From NCBI RefSeq assembly GCF_002813135.1, contig NZ_PHTY01000001.1, forward strand, positions 429,501-493,500: DNA of 64,000 nt, read 5' to 3'. Below are positions 8,967-18,596 of the stretch, piece by piece. The DNA is from Ulvibacter sp. MAR_2010_11 (GTDB lineage: Bacteria; Bacteroidota; Bacteroidia; Flavobacteriales; Flavobacteriaceae). The translations under genes were made by a program, and so were the position numbers. The notes below the pieces were generated by a model. That model was given only the letters and a program-made list of their open reading frames with translations. It searched no databases and had not been told where the DNA came from. Within the stretch, counting starts at the first letter, position 1. Every line of letters starts with the position of its first letter.

Positions 8967-10175
8967 TTACGCTTTTTTAACTTTTAGACGTTTCATTCTT
9001 TTCTTAATGTTTCCTTGCAACACATAATGATCTATGGTTGGCGCAAAGACATTCATTAGTAATATCGCCAACATTACTCCTTCGGGGTAGGCCGGGTTAA
9101 AGACTCTAATTAAAACGGAAATAAACCCTATAAGGAAACCGTAAATCCATTTTCCCTTATTGGTTTGTGAAGCCGTAACCGGATCGGTAGCCATATAAAC
9201 TATACCGAAGGCCAATCCTCCAATTATTAAATGTTGCCAGAAGTCGACATCCATCAATGCAAAGAATTTACTAGTGTCGGTAATCCATCCTGCATCGGTA
9301 ACACCGTTAAAGATAAGTCCCATGGCCAGAGCTCCCAAGACAGCAGATAGCATGATTCTCCAACTTCCAATTTTTGTAAAAATTAAGAACAGTCCTCCTA
9401 ACAGTATTAAAAGTGTCGATGTTTCCCCAATAGATCCGGGAATAAACCCTAAAAACATATCCATTACATCGTATCCGGCGGGCTGACTTTGAGCCAGACT
9501 TCCCAATATAGTTTCACCTGTAATAGCATCGGGTTGACCCACGGTATCTACTGCACCGTGAACCCAAACTTTGTCACCACTCATCCAGGTAGGATAAGCG
9601 AAGAATAAGAAAGCCCGAATCGTCAAGGCGGGGTTTAGTATGTTCATCCCGGTACCACCAAACACTTCTTTTCCTATCACTACTCCAAAAATAACAGCAA
9701 TGGTTAGCATCCAAAGTGGGATGTCTATAGGAACAATTAAAGGAACCAGCATACCGGTTACCAAATATCCTTCTTCCACCTCGTGGCCTTTAATTACTGC
9801 GAATAAAAATTCTACCCCAAGACCAACTCCGTAAGAAATAAGTACGATGGGAAGTACTTTCCAGGCGCCAATGCTAAAGTTGTCCATATTCCAGAACTCC
9901 CCGCTAAAAAAGCCCATGGCTCTGGTGATTTCGGGCATTACCTGCAAGTTGTGCTGATAACCTGCGTTAAATATTCCGAAAATAAGACAAGGAATAAGTG
10001 CCATGATTACCGTATTCATGGTACGCTTTAAATCGTCCGCCGCTCGTACGTGTCCTCCCGAATGGGTGGTTTCATTAGGCAGATATAAAAAGGTGTGCAA
10101 GGCATTAAAGGCCGGAGCCATCTTGGTCCCTTTGTATTTTTCTTTTAGCGTATGTAATTTTTGTTTCAATCCCAT
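8967..10175 (-). CDS. nqrB: Na+-translocating NADH-quinone reductase subunit B
   Basis: NqrB (402 aa) is the large membrane subunit that carries a second covalent FMN plus riboflavin and is thought to form the Na+ channel. Multiple transmembrane helices span roughly residues 55-390. The flavinylation motif GSIGETST is at 247-254, with the acceptor threonine inside it. GKEVFGGTGMNILNPAL (169-185) is a strongly conserved NqrB/RnfD segment. Length is normal. Four nucleotides separate it from the nqrA stop codon. Confidence 0.97.
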   Translation of the reverse strand: MGLKQKLHTLKEKYKGTKMAPAFNALHTFLYLPNETTHSGGHVRAADDLKRTMNTVIMALIPCLIFGIFNAGYQHNLQVMPEITRAMGFFSGEFWNMDNFSIGAWKVLPIVLISYGVGLGVEFLFAVIKGHEVEEGYLVTGMLVPLIVPIDIPLWMLTIAVIFGVVIGKEVFGGTGMNILNPALTIRAFLFFAYPTWMSGDKVWVHGAVDTVGQPDAITGETILGSLAQSQPAGYDVMDMFLGFIPGSIGETSTLLILLGGLFLIFTKIGSWRIMLSAVLGALAMGLIFNGVTDAGWITDTSKFFALMDVDFWQHLIIGGLAFGIVYMATDPVTASQTNKGKWIYGFLIGFISVLIRVFNPAYPEGVMLAILLMNVFAPTIDHYVLQGNIKKRMKRLKVKKA

Positions 10176-10179
10176 AGCG

Positions 10180-11532
10180 TTATCCTATTTCTTTATACAT
10201 TAAATCGAGACCTTTTCGAATAATCTCCTGATGTGGTTGTTTAGACACACATATAAATTCGGTAAGTGCAAAATCTTCGGGGGCAACTTCGTACATCCCA
10301 AGGGCTTCCATTGCGTCTAAATCTTCAACCATACAGGCTTTTAGAATTTGCAGTGGGTAAATATCCATTGGGAAAACTTCTTCATAATTTCCTGTTACTA
10401 CAAAAGCACGGTGTTCTCCGTTGGTATTGGTATCCAAATTGTATTTTTTCTTCGGAAGCATCCAAGAAAAAGTCATGGCTCTTGAAGTAGATATTTTATT
10501 AAAAACAGGTTTATTCCATCCCATAAAATCGTAATCGTCCCCTTCGGGAATTACGGTAACCGTAGATGCGTAATAGCCCAAATATCCTTTTACCGAAATT
10601 TTAGAACCTGTTAAAACATCGCCGCTTATTACCCGTACGTTTTCTTCGGAAAGACCCGAATCATAGATAAACGTCGCAACTTCAGATCCAATTTTGGTGG
10701 TATAGTATTTTGGTGTTTTTACCGAAGCACCCGCCAAAGCAATTACACGATCGGCTTTAAACTTTCCGGTTAACAACAGCTCTCCTATTATTACCAAGTC
10801 CTGAGCTGCAACCGTCCAAACAGATTCTCCTTTGTTCACAGGATTAATTTTGGCGATTTGCACCCCTACATTTCCTGCCGGGTGTGGTCCGGAAACTTTA
10901 TGGATGGTAATATCCGCCAGACCTTCAAAAGGCGAAACCCCATTGTTTCCTACCGAAACATGTACAGCACCATCGGTTAACTTGCTCAATGCCGTAACCG
11001 CCGCCTGTAATTGCTTTTCTTTTCCGCGCAAAGCGAAATCACAATCTGCTGCCAAAGGCGCTGTAGTATATGCCGAAATAAAAATTGCTTTGGGAAGCAT
11101 TTCGGGATTGGCGATAACATCGTAAGGACGTTGTTTTATAAAAGACCAGCATCCACTTGCCAAAAGATGTGCTTTTACCTCTTCTCGTTGCATGCTGCCG
11201 GGATTTACAACGCCAAAATCTTTAAAAGTATCCTGCTGATCGCCCTCAATAATAATTTCGGTAATGACACGCTTGGCTCCTCTTTCAATTTTAGTAAGTG
11301 TTCCGCTAACAGGCGAAACAAATTTAATTGCTTCGTTGGCTTTTGAATAGAACACCACATCTCCGGCTTGTAATTTGGCTCCTTCTTTCACTACCATTTT
11401 GGGAGTGATTAAATGGAAGTTAGAAGGTCTAATTGAGAAGGTTCTTGATCGCGGTGCATTGGACAGCGTTTTGTCTGCTTCTCCCTTCAACCTAATTGTA
11501 AGACCTTTTTTAATCTTAATGTCTTTGGACAT
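10180..11532 (-). CDS. nqrA: Na+-translocating NADH-quinone reductase subunit A
   Basis: NqrA (450 aa) is the soluble cytoplasmic subunit of the pump, without redox cofactor, and is implicated in quinone interaction. The N terminus, MSKDIKIKKGLTIRLKGEAD, is the family hallmark. A biotinyl-lipoyl-like segment follows (PKMVVKEGAKLQAGDVVF), then the SLBB-like middle domain. There are no membrane helices. It is the first gene of the nqrABCDEF operon and is read from a promoter in the 180-bp divergent region shared with the T9SS plug gene. Confidence 0.97.
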   Translation of the reverse strand: MSKDIKIKKGLTIRLKGEADKTLSNAPRSRTFSIRPSNFHLITPKMVVKEGAKLQAGDVVFYSKANEAIKFVSPVSGTLTKIERGAKRVITEIIIEGDQQDTFKDFGVVNPGSMQREEVKAHLLASGCWSFIKQRPYDVIANPEMLPKAIFISAYTTAPLAADCDFALRGKEKQLQAAVTALSKLTDGAVHVSVGNNGVSPFEGLADITIHKVSGPHPAGNVGVQIAKINPVNKGESVWTVAAQDLVIIGELLLTGKFKADRVIALAGASVKTPKYYTTKIGSEVATFIYDSGLSEENVRVISGDVLTGSKISVKGYLGYYASTVTVIPEGDDYDFMGWNKPVFNKISTSRAMTFSWMLPKKKYNLDTNTNGEHRAFVVTGNYEEVFPMDIYPLQILKACMVEDLDAMEALGMYEVAPEDFALTEFICVSKQPHQEIIRKGLDLMYKEIG

Positions 11533-11584
11533 AGGATGATTGTATTAAAAATTTCTTTTTATTTCCGAACAGATTTCGGGAGTG

Positions 11585-11592
11585 CAAATTTA
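11585..11592 (-). promoter_or_regulatory. Candidate -7 element of the nqr operon
   Basis: The minus strand reads TAAATTTG, a full match to TAnnTTTG, 53 nt upstream of the nqrA ATG. The -33 region has no clean TTG, so only the -7 part is supported. Confidence 0.5.
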
Positions 11593-11668
11593 TAAATTTA
11601 ATGTAGCACCACATAATAATTGGATATAATTTTCAGTTAAATCCCGCGTGGTTCATTTCATATAAAAG

Positions 11669-11694
11669 TTGGGCATAAAAATTGTTTATCTTTA
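11669..11694 (+). promoter_or_regulatory. Weak promoter candidate for the T9SS plug gene
   Basis: TTG (11669-11671) and TATCTTTA (11687-11694) resemble the Bacteroidota promoter, with one mismatch in the -7 box and a spacer of 15 nt that is shorter than usual. It lies 20 nt before the ATG. Confidence 0.3.
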
Positions 11695-11713
11695 ACTCCA
11701 CAAAATTATCTGT

Positions 11714-12967
11714 ATGTTTAAAAATTTAATTGCTTTTGTACTACTTCTTGGCTGCGTACTCTTTGTCCAGGGACAGGTACAGGAACGTGTTGCCCCAGAA
11801 TACATAAGTACCATTCAGTTTAGCGGGACTACGTCTCAAAGTCAGTTGCCCATAATTAACTTAGGAGAGCGATTACAACTCTCTTTTGATGCCTTGAACG
11901 GGAACGAAGAAGACTATTATTATACTATTACACATTATAATTTTGATTGGACGCCCAGCGATCTTTCAAAAGGCGAATACTTAAACGGATTTGATGAAGT
12001 TCGCATTGAATCCTATGAAAATTCATTAAACACCCTTCAAATTTTTTCACACTATACGTTAAGTATCCCGAACAGGGAAACCCGTGGACTTACCAAAAGC
12101 GGTAATTACCTGTTGAGCATTTACAACGATGACAATGAGGTGGTCTTCTCAAGAAAATTTATGGTATTAGAAAAAGTTGTTGGAGTAGATGTTGAAATAA
12201 AACGCTCCCGGGATCTTAATTATATCGAAGAAAGGCAAGTAGTCCAGTTTAAGATTAACTCGCCTACGTTATTGCTAATCAATCCGAAACAGACGGTTAA
12301 AACTTTGATATTACAAAACAGCAACCTGAAAACGGCCATCACAAATTTAAAGCCCCAATATACCATTGGCAGTGAGTTAATTTACCGCTACGACAAAGAA
12401 GCTGCATTTTGGGGTGGAAACGAGTTTTTAAGTTTCGATAATAAAGATGTGCGCTCAGCCACCTACGGAATTAGAAGAGTGGAGCTGGCTGATGTGTATG
12501 AAAATTTTTTATATACCAACTCATCCAGAAGAGACAGGCCTTACACCTATAATCCCGATATTAACGGAAACTTTGTGATTCGCAATATCGATGCCCAAAA
12601 CCCAAATATCGAAGCCGAATACGTTCGTTTGCATTTTAATCTGCAGTATTTTGAAGACATCGGCAATAAGGAAATTCATATTTACGGCAATTTCAATAAT
12701 TGGACCATCGACGGGACTACCTATATGGAATACGACTCATCCAGTGATACCTATAGAAATTCCAGACTTTTTAAACAAGGATATTACGATTATAAATATG
12801 TGCTGGTAGACCGCGATGGTTCTATAGATGAAGGAGCAATCGATGGTAATTATTGGCAAACAGAGAATGAATATACCGTGTTGGTATATTATCGGGATTT
12901 AGGCGGGCGCTACGACAGGATTATTGGAATTGGGGTGGGTACTTCAAAAGAAATTACCAATAATTAA
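11714..12967 (+). CDS. Type IX secretion system plug protein (DUF5103 family)
   Basis: This 417-residue periplasmic protein has a signal peptide (residues 1-21, ending VQGQ) and no other membrane segment. The opening QVQERVAPEYISTIQF, the segment TITHYNFDWTPSDLSKGEYLNGFDE and the later ENEYTVLVYYRDLGGRYDRIIGIG match the DUF5103 family. A member of this family in Flavobacterium johnsoniae was identified as the plug that closes the SprA translocon from the periplasmic side. Beta-rich, carbohydrate-binding-module-like sequence (IHIYGNFNNWTIDG) occupies the second half. It would gate protein export by T9SS, whose likely cargoes are encoded nearby. The family assignment is from recall of its motifs. 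Confidence 0.85.
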   Translation: MFKNLIAFVLLLGCVLFVQGQVQERVAPEYISTIQFSGTTSQSQLPIINLGERLQLSFDALNGNEEDYYYTITHYNFDWTPSDLSKGEYLNGFDEVRIESYENSLNTLQIFSHYTLSIPNRETRGLTKSGNYLLSIYNDDNEVVFSRKFMVLEKVVGVDVEIKRSRDLNYIEERQVVQFKINSPTLLLINPKQTVKTLILQNSNLKTAITNLKPQYTIGSELIYRYDKEAAFWGGNEFLSFDNKDVRSATYGIRRVELADVYENFLYTNSSRRDRPYTYNPDINGNFVIRNIDAQNPNIEAEYVRLHFNLQYFEDIGNKEIHIYGNFNNWTIDGTTYMEYDSSSDTYRNSRLFKQGYYDYKYVLVDRDGSIDEGAIDGNYWQTENEYTVLVYYRDLGGRYDRIIGIGVGTSKEITNN

Positions 12968-12996
12968 TCTGAAAAACATAGTATCTTTACGGGAGG

Positions 12997-14133
12997 ATGG
13001 AAACTAACAAACCCGTAAAAAGCAACAGTCGTAAAGCCTTTAAATACAGACAAACCGAATGTCTTAATTGTGGTCAGTCACTGGATTTAAGCGATCGGTA
13101 TTGTTCGTATTGTTCTCAGCTAAATACCAGCAAACAGCTTTCGGTACGAGATTTTATCAGTGAATTTGTGGGGAGTATTTTAGTCTATGACTCCCGTCTG
13201 CGTTATACGGTAAAGGATTTACTCTTTAAACCCGGAACAATCACTTTCAACTATGTAGGCGGTAAGCGTCTTAAATATGCCAATCCCTTTCGGTTTTTTT
13301 TGAGTGTTTCTATAATTTACTTTTTACTACAAGGATTGATAACCACTTTTTCATCGGGGAAAAGCCCTTTTTTAAATTTAAATAATAATGGCAATCCTGT
13401 TTCTTTGGACTCTCTTCAAAATAAGAATTTGACATTTCCCAACGGAAATGGCTCCTTAGACACATTGGTAATTTCGGGAAATACCTTTAAAATAAACAGT
13501 GATACCATTGCCGAAACGCCAAAGAAGACAGAAAAAGTGTTCGAATATATTTCAGAAACAGATTTAGACACTTTGGACTGGAGCAACCGACTCGTAGAAC
13601 GGTTTTCTATGTATCGTGATTTTTATAAATTGCATGACATCAAAAATGCAGATGTCGCCCTTGACAGTTTAAAACATAGAAATACCTCTTTTAACAGGTG
13701 GGTTTACAATAAAAATAGTGCCTTCGACCGGATAGCTGATGATCCCTTCGGCTTTTTAAACTATATGATGGGAAAAACACCTTTTTTCCTCTTTTTCTTT
13801 GCGCCGTTTTTTGCATTTTTCTTTTGGCTCATCTATTCGAAATCGAAATACACCTATATGGAACACATGATTTTTATCTTCCATATTTTTAGTTTTTTGT
13901 TTTTAGCTTTTCTTATCTGCCTTATACCGGATACTTTTCTCAATGACGGTGTTTTCAGCGGGATTGTATTTGCACTTATAGGGCCATTTTACTTCTACAA
14001 AGCCTTGCGTAACTTCTACAAGCAGAACCGTTTGATTACAATAATAAAATTTGTATTTTTAAACATCGTTTTTTGGATAAGTTCAACATTTGCGGCCTTG
14101 GTGTTTTTTGCAATATCTGCCGCAGCCTATTAA
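12997..14133 (+). CDS. DUF3667 zinc-ribbon membrane protein
   Basis: This 378-residue protein has an N-terminal zinc ribbon (C22, C25, C36, C39: CLNCG and CSYCS). The family-typical stretch SVRDFISEFVGSILVYDSRL and TVKDLLFKPG follows, and then hydrophobic segments near residues 100-118, 260-278 and 290-370. This is the DUF3667 architecture common in Bacteroidota, whose function is unknown. A GGGAGG Shine-Dalgarno-like stretch directly precedes the ATG, which is unusual in this phylum. The stop codon is one base before the apaG start, so the two are probably co-transcribed. Confidence 0.85.
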   Translation: METNKPVKSNSRKAFKYRQTECLNCGQSLDLSDRYCSYCSQLNTSKQLSVRDFISEFVGSILVYDSRLRYTVKDLLFKPGTITFNYVGGKRLKYANPFRFFLSVSIIYFLLQGLITTFSSGKSPFLNLNNNGNPVSLDSLQNKNLTFPNGNGSLDTLVISGNTFKINSDTIAETPKKTEKVFEYISETDLDTLDWSNRLVERFSMYRDFYKLHDIKNADVALDSLKHRNTSFNRWVYNKNSAFDRIADDPFGFLNYMMGKTPFFLFFFAPFFAFFFWLIYSKSKYTYMEHMIFIFHIFSFLFLAFLICLIPDTFLNDGVFSGIVFALIGPFYFYKALRNFYKQNRLITIIKFVFLNIVFWISSTFAALVFFAISAAAY

Positions 14134-14134
14134 A

Positions 14135-14521
14135 ATGGTACAACAAGTAACACAAGGCATTAAGGTTTCGGTAGAAACCACTTTTGAAGGCACATTTTAT
14201 AAAAACTATAAAATGCATTATGCGTTTGGATATACCGTTACCATAGAAAATCAGAGTAAAGATGCCGTTCAACTTACCGATAGACACTGGAAAATTAAAG
14301 ACTCCCTAAACGATGAAGAAATTGTGGAAGGCGAAGGTGTAATTGGCAAAAAACCGGTTTTGCAATCGGGCGAAAAACATTCCTACAGCAGCGGATGTCT
14401 GTTACTTTCTCCATTTGGCGCGATGAAAGGATATTACGCCATGGTGAACTTTGCTACCACCCGAAAATTTCGAGTTGCTATTCCCTCTTTCAAACTAAGT
14501 GCCCCTTTCGCTATTAATTAG
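14135..14521 (+). CDS. apaG: ApaG family protein
   Basis: ApaG (128 aa) is a small beta-sandwich protein linked to Co2+/Mg2+ resistance and dinucleotide polyphosphate levels in enterobacteria; its exact activity is unclear. Family motifs are visible: VTQGIKVSVETTFEG at the N terminus, YTVTIENQS, LTDRHWKI, GEGVIGKKPVL and the C-terminal MKGYYAMV. The ATG at 14135 follows the stop of the DUF3667 gene at once. An upstream in-frame extension to 14090 lies inside that gene and does not match the family, so it was rejected. Confidence 0.93.
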   Translation: MVQQVTQGIKVSVETTFEGTFYKNYKMHYAFGYTVTIENQSKDAVQLTDRHWKIKDSLNDEEIVEGEGVIGKKPVLQSGEKHSYSSGCLLLSPFGAMKGYYAMVNFATTRKFRVAIPSFKLSAPFAIN

Positions 14522-14530
14522 TAGCTTTTT

Positions 14531-15235
14531 TTATTGAAGAGTTTGAGTTGTAACGGTATTGGTTTGTAAATCTTCGTACCGCATGGCAATGGTATCGTTT
14601 TTTACAATTTGAGTTAGGCTCTTGGTTTTTACAAAGTCTCTGTTCATAATCAGGTTGGAAGCTATATTTCCTTCACCGGCTGTTTTATGAAAATGAAGGA
14701 TTTCTGCTTCGGAAGGATTTACAGTTTCGAATAAAAACTGTGAAAACCATTGCTCTCTTTTGCGCTTAGTATCTTCAGTATACAGCAAAGATGACGACCA
14801 AATTTGCGGTGCCAGCGGTTTTTCAGCTAAATGGTGCTGCTCACCATCCCAAACCAATTCATACAATCGAAGCTCCTTTTCCCAGTCCACCAAAATAATG
14901 GTAAAAGGTTCAATCCCCGTAAAATCAAAGGACTCGATTTTCGACACTGCATCTTCAGCAGTCAACAAATTGGTGACAATGATTCCTCTACTCATTCTAT
15001 ACGACGCTTCTCGCTGGTGGGCTGTAAACCCCCCGTTCATTAAACAAACTATTCGTTTTCTACTACTCGCCCCAATCCAGGTGCCTCCGGCAACCTCATC
15101 TTTTGGAAAAAGCAAATCGATACCCTGCAGGCTATAAATATGCGGCGCCAATGTACTCCTTCCGGGGGATTCATCTCTGTTGGAAGTGAGTATAAAGTTC
15201 GTAGTTGACTTCGGAAAAAACGTTACGGTACACAT
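14531..15235 (-). CDS. NRDE (TANGO2-like) family protein
   Basis: This 234-residue cytosolic protein starts MCTVTFFPK and has the SNRDE signature at about residues 18-22 that defines the NRDE/TANGO2 family. GTWIGAS and VCLMNGG are further conserved stretches, and the N-terminal Cys2 could act as an Ntn-type nucleophile after Met removal. Eukaryotic TANGO2 is tied to heme or lipid handling, but the bacterial role is unknown. It converges on apaG with a gap of nine bases. Confidence 0.88.
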   Translation of the reverse strand: MCTVTFFPKSTTNFILTSNRDESPGRSTLAPHIYSLQGIDLLFPKDEVAGGTWIGASSRKRIVCLMNGGFTAHQREASYRMSRGIIVTNLLTAEDAVSKIESFDFTGIEPFTIILVDWEKELRLYELVWDGEQHHLAEKPLAPQIWSSSLLYTEDTKRKREQWFSQFLFETVNPSEAEILHFHKTAGEGNIASNLIMNRDFVKTKSLTQIVKNDTIAMRYEDLQTNTVTTQTLQ

Positions 15236-15356
15236 AAAAATATTGTCTCTAATCGAAGTGGAAACTTACAAAGAGTAGATCAGTATAAAAAATAACTGTA
15301 ATTGTTTCTGAAAAATTTTCAACTTAAATTGGTTTCCTGTTTTTGTCGTGCCGTTT

Positions 15357-15389
15357 TTGGGGTAGAGTACTTCTAAATTTGTACCTTTG
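15357..15389 (+). promoter_or_regulatory. Promoter of pruA
   Basis: TTG (15357-15359), a 22-nt spacer and TACCTTTG (15382-15389) give a full Bacteroidota promoter match. A second -7-like TAAATTTG at 15374-15381 abuts it. The leader to the ATG at 15459 is about 60 nt. Confidence 0.6.
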
Positions 15390-15458
15390 CAACCTCCGAA
15401 TACCGAAGCTTTCAAAAAGGTATTCTTACATATTAATTACACTAAAACCTAGTAACCC

Positions 15459-17084
15459 ATGGGAAAAGGATTTTTTGAAGTACCCGTTGCCATTAATGAA
15501 CCCGTTAAGGATTATGCGCCCGGATCACCCGAGCGCACAGAAGTTTCGGCTACCTATAAAAAAATGTACGACAGTACCGTAGAAGTGCCTTTGTACATCA
15601 ACGGAAAAAATATAAAAACAGGCAAGACGGCTACCATGTCGCCGCCTCACGATCACAAACATATTTTAGGCACCTATCACAAGGCCGAAAAGAAAAACAT
15701 TACCGATGCCATTTCGAGTGCATTGGAAGCTCGCAAATCATGGGCAACCACGCCATGGGAGCAACGTGCTGCTATTTTTCTTCGTGCAGCCGAGCTGCTT
15801 GCTGGTCCGTATCGCGCTCGTATTAATGCCGCCACCATGTTGGGGCAGTCAAAAAATATTTATCAGGCTGAAATTGATGCAGCCTGCGAATTGATCGACT
15901 TTTTGAGATTCAATGTTCAGTTTATGACTGAAATCTATGCCGAACAACCTGAATCCACTTCGGGTGCCTGGAACCGATTGGAATATCGCCCTCTGGAAGG
16001 ATTTATCTATGCAATTACCCCTTTTAACTTTACAGCCATCGCCGGAAACTTACCCGCCAGTGCTGCATTAATGGGGAATGTTGTGGTTTGGAAGCCAAGT
16101 GACAGTCAGGTGTATTCTGCAAAAGTAATTCTAGACGTATTTAAAGAAGCAGGGGTTCCTGCAGGTGTTATCAATATGGTGATGGGTGATCCGGTTATGA
16201 TTACCGACACAGTATTGGCGAGTCCCGATTTCAGTGGGATTCATTTTACCGGCTCTACGCACGTATTTAAGGATATCTGGCAAAAAATAGGAACCAACAT
16301 ACATACGTATAAAACCTATCCTCGTATTGTTGGGGAAACAGGTGGAAAAGATTTTATCGTTGCACATAAAACTTCCAATCCGCAACAAGTAGCTACGGCT
16401 ATTGCTCGTGGTGCATTCGAATTCCAGGGGCAGAAGTGTAGTGCAGCCAGTAGATGTTATATTTCTAAAAGCATTTGGGAAAAGGTAAAGAAGAACCTCA
16501 TTGCCGATGTAGGCACCTTTAAAATGGGCTCCCCGGAAGATATGGGGAATTTCATCACTGCAGTTATTCATGAGGGGTCTTTTAACAAGCTTGCCAAATA
16601 TATTGATCAGGCCAAGAAAGACAAGAAAGCCGAAATTATTATTGGAGGAGGTTATAACAAAAAGGTTGGCTACTTTATTGAGCCAACGGTTATTGTTACT
16701 ACAGATCCGAAGTACACCACCATGTGTACCGAGCTTTTTGGTCCCGTTGTAACCATTTATGTCTTTGAAGACAAAGACTGGGAAAAAACATTACATCTGG
16801 TTGATGAAACAGGAGAATATGCTTTAACCGGAGCTGTATTTAGCGAGGATCGCTATGCTTTGGAAAAAGCGGTTCGGATTTTGGAAAATGCTGCCGGAAA
16901 CTTTTACATCAACGACAAGCCTACAGGGGCGGTAGTTGGACAACAACCTTTTGGAGGAGCTCGCGCCAGCGGAACCAACGACAAGGCCGGAAGCAAATTA
17001 AACCTATACCGATGGATTTCACCTAGAATGGTAAAGGAAACCTTTGTTACACCAACAGATTATAAGTATCCGTTTTTAGGATAA
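15459..17084 (+). CDS. pruA: L-glutamate gamma-semialdehyde dehydrogenase (1-pyrroline-5-carboxylate dehydrogenase)
   Basis: This NAD-dependent enzyme (541 aa) oxidises glutamate semialdehyde to glutamate, the second step of proline catabolism. The aldehyde dehydrogenase fold is complete. AITPFNFTAIAGNL is the substrate and cofactor entry segment, the general base is Glu293 in VGETGGKD, and the nucleophile is Cys327 in FQGQKCSAASR. The C-terminal KPTGAVVGQQPFGGARASGTNDKAG is the P5CDH signature. It is the stand-alone form, without a fused PutA proline dehydrogenase domain. No putA is visible in the window. It is monocistronic, with its own promoter and terminator. Confidence 0.96.
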   Translation: MGKGFFEVPVAINEPVKDYAPGSPERTEVSATYKKMYDSTVEVPLYINGKNIKTGKTATMSPPHDHKHILGTYHKAEKKNITDAISSALEARKSWATTPWEQRAAIFLRAAELLAGPYRARINAATMLGQSKNIYQAEIDAACELIDFLRFNVQFMTEIYAEQPESTSGAWNRLEYRPLEGFIYAITPFNFTAIAGNLPASAALMGNVVVWKPSDSQVYSAKVILDVFKEAGVPAGVINMVMGDPVMITDTVLASPDFSGIHFTGSTHVFKDIWQKIGTNIHTYKTYPRIVGETGGKDFIVAHKTSNPQQVATAIARGAFEFQGQKCSAASRCYISKSIWEKVKKNLIADVGTFKMGSPEDMGNFITAVIHEGSFNKLAKYIDQAKKDKKAEIIIGGGYNKKVGYFIEPTVIVTTDPKYTTMCTELFGPVVTIYVFEDKDWEKTLHLVDETGEYALTGAVFSEDRYALEKAVRILENAAGNFYINDKPTGAVVGQQPFGGARASGTNDKAGSKLNLYRWISPRMVKETFVTPTDYKYPFLG

Positions 17085-17101
17085 ACCTAAGGTAATTCCA
17101 T

Positions 17102-17136
17102 AAAAAAACCCAAAGCAAATGCTTTGGGTTTTTTTA
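17102..17136. terminator. Bidirectional terminator between pruA and the Omp28-like gene
   Basis: AACCCAAAGC / GCTTTGGGTT form a perfect 10-bp stem with a 4-nt loop, flanked by seven A residues on one side and seven T residues on the other. It can therefore stop transcription from both converging genes. Confidence 0.9.
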
Positions 17137-17151
17137 TACTTTCAAATTATC

Positions 17152-18450
17152 TTATTCAAATTCTTTGTCTTCATTCACATCGGCAAATTGTGCATTCCGT
17201 GCCGTATTATCGGCGCTTACAACCATGGCAATTAGGTTTAGGTTTGCCGTATTGTAATCGGAAGGAATGGCAATGCTAAAATTCTTGGTGTAGGTATCGA
17301 ATGCATTGGTGGCAGTAATCTCATCCCCGAAAATATTGGTTAACGACAAGCGCAACACCTCATTGTGCACAAAATCGGGAATTGGATTCCCCTGATTGAA
17401 AAAAGGACTGGAAGGGTCGGTGTCATAATAATTCACCTGGTCGTGAATCAAACCGTCTTCCGTAAGGTATAAAACCAACTTATCACCTTGAATAGAACCT
17501 GCTTCATAAATCACTTTTACATCGACTGAAAGTGTACTTCCGTTGAGTTGAGAATCGATTGCAATGGCCAAATTGGTTGCTTCACCTGCGGTGACAATTG
17601 CATCATTCACATCATAGGGATTACTCCAGGTAGTCGTTCTGTTAATTCGTGCAGCCGGAAGTCCGTTGACACCAAATTCGGCTTGTAACAAATCTACCTG
17701 AGGAAAATGATAAGGATCGGGGCTACTATTTGCGGTTTCATGAATTGCGACAATGGCCAAATTGCTTGAGGCGGCATGAGCCTCCACAATAGCAGCAGCA
17801 ACACTTGGGCAATAACCACACCAGGTCCCTGTATAATCTTCTAAAACGGTTTTGCGTACCGGAATAAATACTTCAAACGACTTTGAAGCTGTGTTTTGAG
17901 TATTTCCGGAAACTTCGTATTGTGCGTAGACTGTAAAATTTCCTTCGGAAGCAGAAACAAAGGTACTTCCCGAAATAGCGGTCTCGTTTACAAAGAAGGT
18001 TGCTTCAGGCGTAACATCGTTCCCATCTGAATCTACCATAGAAAAGGTGATGGTTTGATTTCTTAACGCTTTCGAATTATCAACAAAAATGGTGCGTTCG
18101 GCGGCATCGATTACCTCGTAACTTAAAGTATTACTGTTTATCCCCAAATAAGAAGCATAAACTTCATAGGAACCTTCTGCATCAAAAATATGACTCGACC
18201 CTGATATTTCAGTTTGATTTACATAAAAAGTAGCCTCATTGGTATACTCCACTCCATCATCACCTGTGACCATCAAATTAATGGTTTCGTTCAATACTAA
18301 TACATTATCGGGAGAGTCACTTGAAATGATCAAATTGGCAAAATTCCCCCCTCCTTCCAAGGGTACATTTTCTTCAGATTTACTACAAGAAAAAAGAGAA
18401 GTAAATATAATTAAAACAAGGGAAAGTCTAGTAAAATGGTAGGTTTTCAT
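17152..18450 (-). CDS. Omp28-like lipoprotein with thioredoxin-type CxxC motif
   Basis: This 432-residue lipoprotein has the lipobox LFSC (Cys22). Two repeated Ig-like segments follow (about residues 40-115 and 118-195), each containing a FxVNxTxISG stretch. A thioredoxin-fold region begins with TVLEDYTGTWCGYCPS, with cysteines 211 and 214. This matches the Omp28 family of Bacteroidota surface proteins. The WCxxC motif suggests disulfide chemistry or a structural disulfide; the family has no firmly defined activity. It is divergent from the tlpA/DUF6029 pair, and the three together look like a functional group. Confidence 0.85.
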   Translation of the reverse strand: MKTYHFTRLSLVLIIFTSLFSCSKSEENVPLEGGGNFANLIISSDSPDNVLVLNETINLMVTGDDGVEYTNEATFYVNQTEISGSSHIFDAEGSYEVYASYLGINSNTLSYEVIDAAERTIFVDNSKALRNQTITFSMVDSDGNDVTPEATFFVNETAISGSTFVSASEGNFTVYAQYEVSGNTQNTASKSFEVFIPVRKTVLEDYTGTWCGYCPSVAAAIVEAHAASSNLAIVAIHETANSSPDPYHFPQVDLLQAEFGVNGLPAARINRTTTWSNPYDVNDAIVTAGEATNLAIAIDSQLNGSTLSVDVKVIYEAGSIQGDKLVLYLTEDGLIHDQVNYYDTDPSSPFFNQGNPIPDFVHNEVLRLSLTNIFGDEITATNAFDTYTKNFSIAIPSDYNTANLNLIAMVVSADNTARNAQFADVNEDKEFE

Positions 18451-18596
18451 TATTCTGGCATTTAAATTGTATATGCAATAATACTAGTTTTTTAAAAGAA
18501 TATGTATTTAGAAGTGAAAAAATTGACTTATAGAAATTTATCGCTTTCTTTTCAAAGAAAATTAACTATTATTGCCTAATCAATAAACCCAATATC

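Noticed and set aside
14090-14134. Longer N terminus of ApaG
   Set aside because: It overlaps the end of the DUF3667 gene, and ApaG proteins begin at the VTQGI segment just after ATG 14135.
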